Below are positions 7,856-10,766 of a DNA stretch of 10,766 nt, piece by piece; within the stretch, counting starts at the first letter, position 1; each line of letters opens with the position of its first letter. The notes under the pieces were generated by a model, which ran no database searches, had not been told where the DNA came from, and saw only the letters and a list, made by a program, of their open reading frames with translations. Source of the stretch: Flavobacteriales bacterium (lineage in GTDB: Bacteria; Bacteroidota; Bacteroidia; Flavobacteriales_D; Crocinitomicaceae); NCBI GenBank assembly GCA_947462695.1, contig CANHQC010000044.1, positions 1 through 10,766 of the forward strand, given 5' to 3'. A program made the translations under genes and the position numbers.

Positions 7856-9224
7856 ATATCCGTACAATTTGAGTTTCCTGATTTTTACGGAGGTACGCTG
7901 ACAGAATAGTACGAGCGTCTCGATCTTCATCTATTAATTCGATGAATCGTTTCCATTTGTATTGTGGTAAACCCTGAAAATGATACGGAGCAAAGCCAAA
8001 TCCAACTAATGAACCTCGTTCAACTAGAATCAAACTTTTCTCACTTTTGTGGCGGCCTTTTTCCATAATGTAAAAACTATCTCCGCTCAAGGTTAATCGC
8101 TCGACTAATTCTGTTGCTCGACGATTGTATGATTCCGATAGTTCTTCTCCAATACAAGCGCCTTTACATTGTTTGATGGAGTGATGAAAACATGCCGATT
8201 GAGAAGGGTAGAGGTCACACAGTTTTTGACATAATTCATAGTGTTCACACCATTTTTCGAGCTGACTTACCGCTTCTGCTTTCGTGCTAAAACTTGCAAT
8301 AGGTTGTTGGTTCGTTGTCGCTGTTCGCGCGATGAAAAATCGAACATATCCTTTTTCGTCTGGGTAGTCGAAAAGGCCAAACGGAAATTTACTTCGTTTT
8401 AACCGTTGATTGTATATTGGCTTATGTTGTTTTATTAATTGTGATTCCCTCAATAGAGCAATCAATTCCGATCCCGTTAGCTCAAATTCTATCCGAGCAA
8501 TTTCTTGGATCATTTGAGATCCTTTCTTCGTTTTTAAGTTGCGTAAATGCTGCTCTACCCGGTTTTTAATTTGTTTACTTTTTCCAATATATATGAGTTG
8601 ATTGACTTCATTGTAAAATAAGTAAACACCTGTTTTTCCTGGTAAATTATCGAGGGTTTCAAGGTCTAGATTGGGATGTAGAATTTTTGGATTAACTTCT
8701 TCTTGAATAAAAGAGCTTAAATTACCCGGATCTTTTTGAACTAATAAGGTAAATAGTTCAGCAGTAGCTAAAGCATCTCCAGAAGCGCGGTGACGGCCAG
8801 CTAATACTATCCCCAATTCACGTGATAATTTCCCCAAACTGTAAGAAGCCATTCCAGGAATAATATAACGAGACGCCCGAACTGTGCAAAGATGTGGTCT
8901 TCTGAAATCGTAACCCAATGACCTGAATTCGTGTCGAATTATTCCATAATCAAATCCAACATTGTGCGCAACAAATGTGCAACCTTCTGTAAATTCAATT
9001 ACTTTCTTCGCGACTTCATAAAATCGAGGTTTGCCTTGGACCATTTCATTGGTGATTCCTGTAAGCCTCACGATGAATTCTGGTATTTCCATTTGTGGAT
9101 CAAGTAAGGTGACGAATTCATCAATTACCTGATTACCATCGTGTTTGTAAATTGCGATCTCAGTGATTTTTGAGGATTTAGGGCTTCCACCGGTCGTTTC
9201 AATATCGACAATTACATAGTGCAT
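7854..9224 (-). CDS. DnaQ-like 3'-5' exonuclease fused to a UvrC-like GIY-YIG nuclease
   Basis: A 456-residue two-nuclease protein. Residues 1-165 are a DEDDh exonuclease of the polymerase III epsilon type, with D7 and E9 in DIETTG, HNVGFD (87-92, D92), H145 and D150 (HRASGDALAT). Residues about 194-275 are a GIY-YIG domain close to that of UvrC/Cho: GVY (199-201), YIG (212-214), R222, then SELIALLRE with E260 and PIYN (269-272). A UvrC-like cysteine region follows (C326, C332, C336, C345, C353, C357). The UvrB-binding helix pair, RNase H-like nuclease and helix-hairpin-helix parts of UvrC are absent. From family knowledge this fusion occurs in several phyla and is linked to DNA repair; the target structure here is inferred. 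All catalytic residues appear intact. It is transcribed divergently from the DUF4476 gene. No convincing TAnnTTTG promoter was seen on its strand. Confidence 0.92.
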   Translation of the reverse strand: MHYVIVDIETTGGSPKSSKITEIAIYKHDGNQVIDEFVTLLDPQMEIPEFIVRLTGITNEMVQGKPRFYEVAKKVIEFTEGCTFVAHNVGFDYGIIRHEFRSLGYDFRRPHLCTVRASRYIIPGMASYSLGKLSRELGIVLAGRHRASGDALATAELFTLLVQKDPGNLSSFIQEEVNPKILHPNLDLETLDNLPGKTGVYLFYNEVNQLIYIGKSKQIKNRVEQHLRNLKTKKGSQMIQEIARIEFELTGSELIALLRESQLIKQHKPIYNQRLKRSKFPFGLFDYPDEKGYVRFFIARTATTNQQPIASFSTKAEAVSQLEKWCEHYELCQKLCDLYPSQSACFHHSIKQCKGACIGEELSESYNRRATELVERLTLSGDSFYIMEKGRHKSEKSLILVERGSLVGFGFAPYHFQGLPQYKWKRFIELIDEDRDARTILSAYLRKNQETQIVRI

Positions 9225-9268
9225 CTGATGGGTCTAAAAATAATTAAATGTTAAAGATTTTAGTTATG

Positions 9269-9298
9269 TTGATTATCATTTTCCTTTCCTTAATTTTG
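9269..9298 (+). promoter_or_regulatory. Bacteroidota-type promoter for the DUF4476 gene
   Basis: TTG at 9269-9271, a 19-nt spacer, then TAATTTTG at 9291-9298, an exact TAnnTTTG match with near-ideal spacing. Transcription would begin near 9302-9305, giving a leader of about 25 nt before the ATG at 9329. The leader is rich in A, which stands in for a Shine-Dalgarno sequence in this phylum. The position of this promoter argues against a start at the in-frame ATG at 9248. Confidence 0.65.
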
Positions 9299-9328
9299 GG
9301 ATGTTTGAATTTTAAAATAAAAGTGAAT

Positions 9329-10597
9329 ATGAAACATCTTTTAACACTTTTCATGGCTATACTTTCCTCGTGGAGTTTTAGTCAAAGTAATCTAACTATT
9401 TTCAATAATGACGGTCGACAGTTTTATGCTATAATGAATGGAATTAAACAAAATGCGGTCCCACAAACGAATGTGTACATCAGTAATGTGAAGAACGGGG
9501 TTTATTCGGTTAAACTCATTTTTGCCGATGGAATTACAGCAGACATAGATAAGAATGTTTATTTTGATGAGCCTTCTGATGTGGTAACGCGTGTGAAATT
9601 TAAAAAAGGGAAAGGAACGCTTCAATTAATAAGTATCCTACCAACCACTGGACCTTTACAAGAGCCGTCAACAGTAATTTATCGTTCTTCTGATGCTTCT
9701 GCATATTCAGACGCAACACAACAGACAGTTGTGTCAACACCTGTTCAACAGCAAGTTGCGCCACCAGCTCAAACAACCACAGTAACAACTACCACATCCA
9801 CTTCCCAAGTGACTTCTTCAAACAATTCTGTTCCGGTAACGAATCAAACGAATGGCAATGCAGGAATGAATATGTCGGTGAATGTAACGGATCCAACAAT
9901 GACAAACGGTCAAGCAGGAATGAACATGTCAGTGAATGTAACTGATCCAACGATGACAAATGGTCAAGCAGGAATGAACATGTCAGTGAATGTATCAGAT
10001 CCAACCATGACGAATGGTCAAGCAGGCTTAAATATGCAAGTGAATGTAACTGATCCAACATTAACTGGAACAGGTGGGTTGAATATGAATGTAAATGTGA
10101 CCGATCCTTTGTTAACTGGTAATGGTGGTGTTAATATGAATGTAGGCTCGACGAGTAACCAGTCATCGACGAGTTATCAAACGTCTAATACAACGATTAC
10201 GACTACTACGACAACAACGTCAAATCAAGTTACTTCTCCGCCACCTGTGCAACAAATTCAGCAAACCCAACAAGTACCAGTACAAACGAATCAAACACCT
10301 GCAGGTTGTCGAAATATACTTGGTGATGGTGATCAATTTGTAGCTGATTTGAAAGATTTAAATTTCGACGCTGATCGTAAAGATGCCATCATTGGTGATT
10401 TGGCTTCTTTTTGTTTAACGGCAAGTCAAGCGTATAAAATTATTGAAACATTGAATTATGACTCAGATCGATTGGAGGCTTCGAAGTTTTTGTTCGAGCG
10501 TATGATCGATAAAGATAAAGGCAATGTACTTTTACCGTTATTGACGTTCGATTCCAGCAAGATGGAATACCGCGAACACATGAGGAAATTCAGGTAA
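9329..10597 (+). CDS. Exported DUF4476 protein with a central tandem repeat
   Basis: A 422-residue exported protein. The signal peptide MKHLLTLFMAILSSWSFSQ is probably cut after S18. Residues 20-110 form a beta-rich N-terminal domain (NLTIFNNDGRQFYAIMNG) typical of Bacteroidota DUF4476 proteins. Residues about 130-173 are a Gln/Thr/Ser-rich linker. Residues 174-273 are tandem repeats of 18 (later 17) residues ending in NVTDP, followed by a second Thr/Gln/Pro linker. Residues about 327-422 are the helical DUF4476 domain, with a pair of cysteines (C327, C362) that could bond outside the cytoplasm. The in-frame ATG at 9248 would add 27 residues including a second hydrophobic stretch, but it lies upstream of the predicted transcript start, so 9329 is preferred. 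DUF4476 has no established function; a cell-envelope or surface role is inference. The gene has its own promoter and a strong terminator. Confidence 0.85.
   Translation: MKHLLTLFMAILSSWSFSQSNLTIFNNDGRQFYAIMNGIKQNAVPQTNVYISNVKNGVYSVKLIFADGITADIDKNVYFDEPSDVVTRVKFKKGKGTLQLISILPTTGPLQEPSTVIYRSSDASAYSDATQQTVVSTPVQQQVAPPAQTTTVTTTTSTSQVTSSNNSVPVTNQTNGNAGMNMSVNVTDPTMTNGQAGMNMSVNVTDPTMTNGQAGMNMSVNVSDPTMTNGQAGLNMQVNVTDPTLTGTGGLNMNVNVTDPLLTGNGGVNMNVGSTSNQSSTSYQTSNTTITTTTTTTSNQVTSPPPVQQIQQTQQVPVQTNQTPAGCRNILGDGDQFVADLKDLNFDADRKDAIIGDLASFCLTASQAYKIIETLNYDSDRLEASKFLFERMIDKDKGNVLLPLLTFDSSKMEYREHMRKFR
9848..10147 (+). repeat. In-frame 54-bp tandem repeat in the DUF4476 gene
   Basis: Four 54-bp units begin at 9848, 9902, 9956 and 10010, then a 51-bp unit at 10064 and a 33-bp partial unit at 10115. 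Each full unit encodes TNGQAGMNMSVNVTDPTM or a close variant. Units 2 and 3 are nearly identical in DNA, while the 3' units have diverged and lost one codon. This pattern fits recent unit duplication within an older array. All length changes keep the reading frame. Confidence 0.95.
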
Positions 10598-10619
10598 TAA
10601 TTGAAATATAAAAATTTAG

Positions 10620-10658
10620 AAAAACAAAGGCTGTCTAATAAGGACAGCCTTTGTTTTT
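10620..10658. terminator. Bidirectional rho-independent terminator, perfect 16-bp stem
   Basis: AAAAACAAAGGCTGTC (10620-10635) pairs without mismatch to GACAGCCTTTGTTTTT (10643-10658) around the 7-nt loop TAATAAG. The stem ends in A-T pairs that supply a T-tract on each strand. It lies 22 nt after the DUF4476 stop and 5 nt from the stop of the convergent minus-strand gene, so it can end both transcripts. Confidence 0.92.
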
Positions 10659-10663
10659 GATTA

Positions 10664-10766
10664 TTACCAGCCCGAGTAATTGCCCGCTGGATCGAATGAT
10701 CCACCCCCGATAATTGCTCCATCTTGAAAACTCGACGTTTCAAAAACGATTAGCTTTCCATCAAGC
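10664..10766 (-). CDS. C-terminal end of an unidentified protein (5' end outside the window)
   Basis: On the minus strand a frame is open from the window edge for 33 codons and ends in tandem TAA codons (10664-10666 and 10661-10663). It reads LDGKLIVFETSSFQDGAI, then IGGGSFDPAGNYSGW at the end. Support for coding is its place directly against the shared terminator hairpin, in convergent orientation, and a plausible Gly/Ser/aromatic-rich composition. The aromatic, glycine-rich tail would suit an extracellular or structural protein. I do not recognise the family, and the fragment is too short to assign a function. Confidence 0.6.
   Translation of the reverse strand, partial: LDGKLIVFETSSFQDGAIIGGGSFDPAGNYSGW

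Noticed and set aside
9248..9328. N-terminal extension of the DUF4476 protein with a lipobox-like LILGC
   Set aside because: A consensus promoter lies inside it and a complete signal peptide begins at 9329.
9789..10061. Leu/Ser-rich repeated minus-strand open frame opposite the tandem repeat
   Set aside because: It is the antisense shadow of the repeat array; its periodicity comes from the coding strand.
10688..10703. Inverted repeat TGGATC-GAAT-GATCCA as a possible operator
   Set aside because: It lies inside the coding end of the minus-strand gene, is only 6 bp per arm and has no promoter nearby.
10456..10743. 95-residue minus-strand open frame across the 3' end of the DUF4476 gene
   Set aside because: It runs through a strong terminator hairpin and overlaps two better-supported genes in other frames. 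The adjacent minus frame ending at 10664 fits the terminator and reads as protein.

Overview
The window most likely comes from a member of the Bacteroidota, probably a Flavobacteriales relative (a Crocinitomicaceae/Fluviicola-like genome would fit, but that is a guess). The evidence is a type IX secretion sorting domain with a YPNP motif, a fused SecDF, a DUF4476 protein, Bacteroidota-type promoters (TTG, about 20 nt, TAnnTTTG), AT-rich DNA and the near absence of Shine-Dalgarno sequences.

Layout. Bases 1-553 hold the C-terminal end of a type IX secreted protein. Bases 617-4713 hold a tightly packed, probably co-transcribed set of five genes: a polyprenyl-phosphate-type GT2 glycosyltransferase, a HAD-IIIA phosphatase (4-bp overlap), a MORN-repeat exported protein (7-bp overlap), a lipoprotein, and a GT4 glycosyltransferase. 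A consensus promoter ends only 7 nt before the first start codon of this set. Bases 4828-7803 encode the fused SecD-SecF translocase subunit with its own promoter. It converges on a minus-strand gene (7854-9224) for a DnaQ-type exonuclease fused to a UvrC-like GIY-YIG nuclease and a cysteine cluster; the two share a bidirectional terminator. Divergent from that nuclease is a plus-strand gene (9329-10597) for an exported DUF4476 protein whose middle is a 54-bp tandem repeat. A perfect 16-bp terminator hairpin separates it from the last 33 codons of an unidentified minus-strand gene running off the window.

How the genes may work together. The five-gene set looks like a cell-envelope locus: two glycosyltransferases and a sugar-phosphate-type phosphatase with two exported proteins of unknown role. 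It could build or attach a glycan, but the sequence does not identify the product. SecDF supports export through the Sec channel, on which the exported proteins here depend. The nuclease fusion is a separate DNA-metabolism gene. No tRNA, rRNA, CRISPR array, insertion sequence or phage gene was seen. No stretch above 300 bases lacks a gene.
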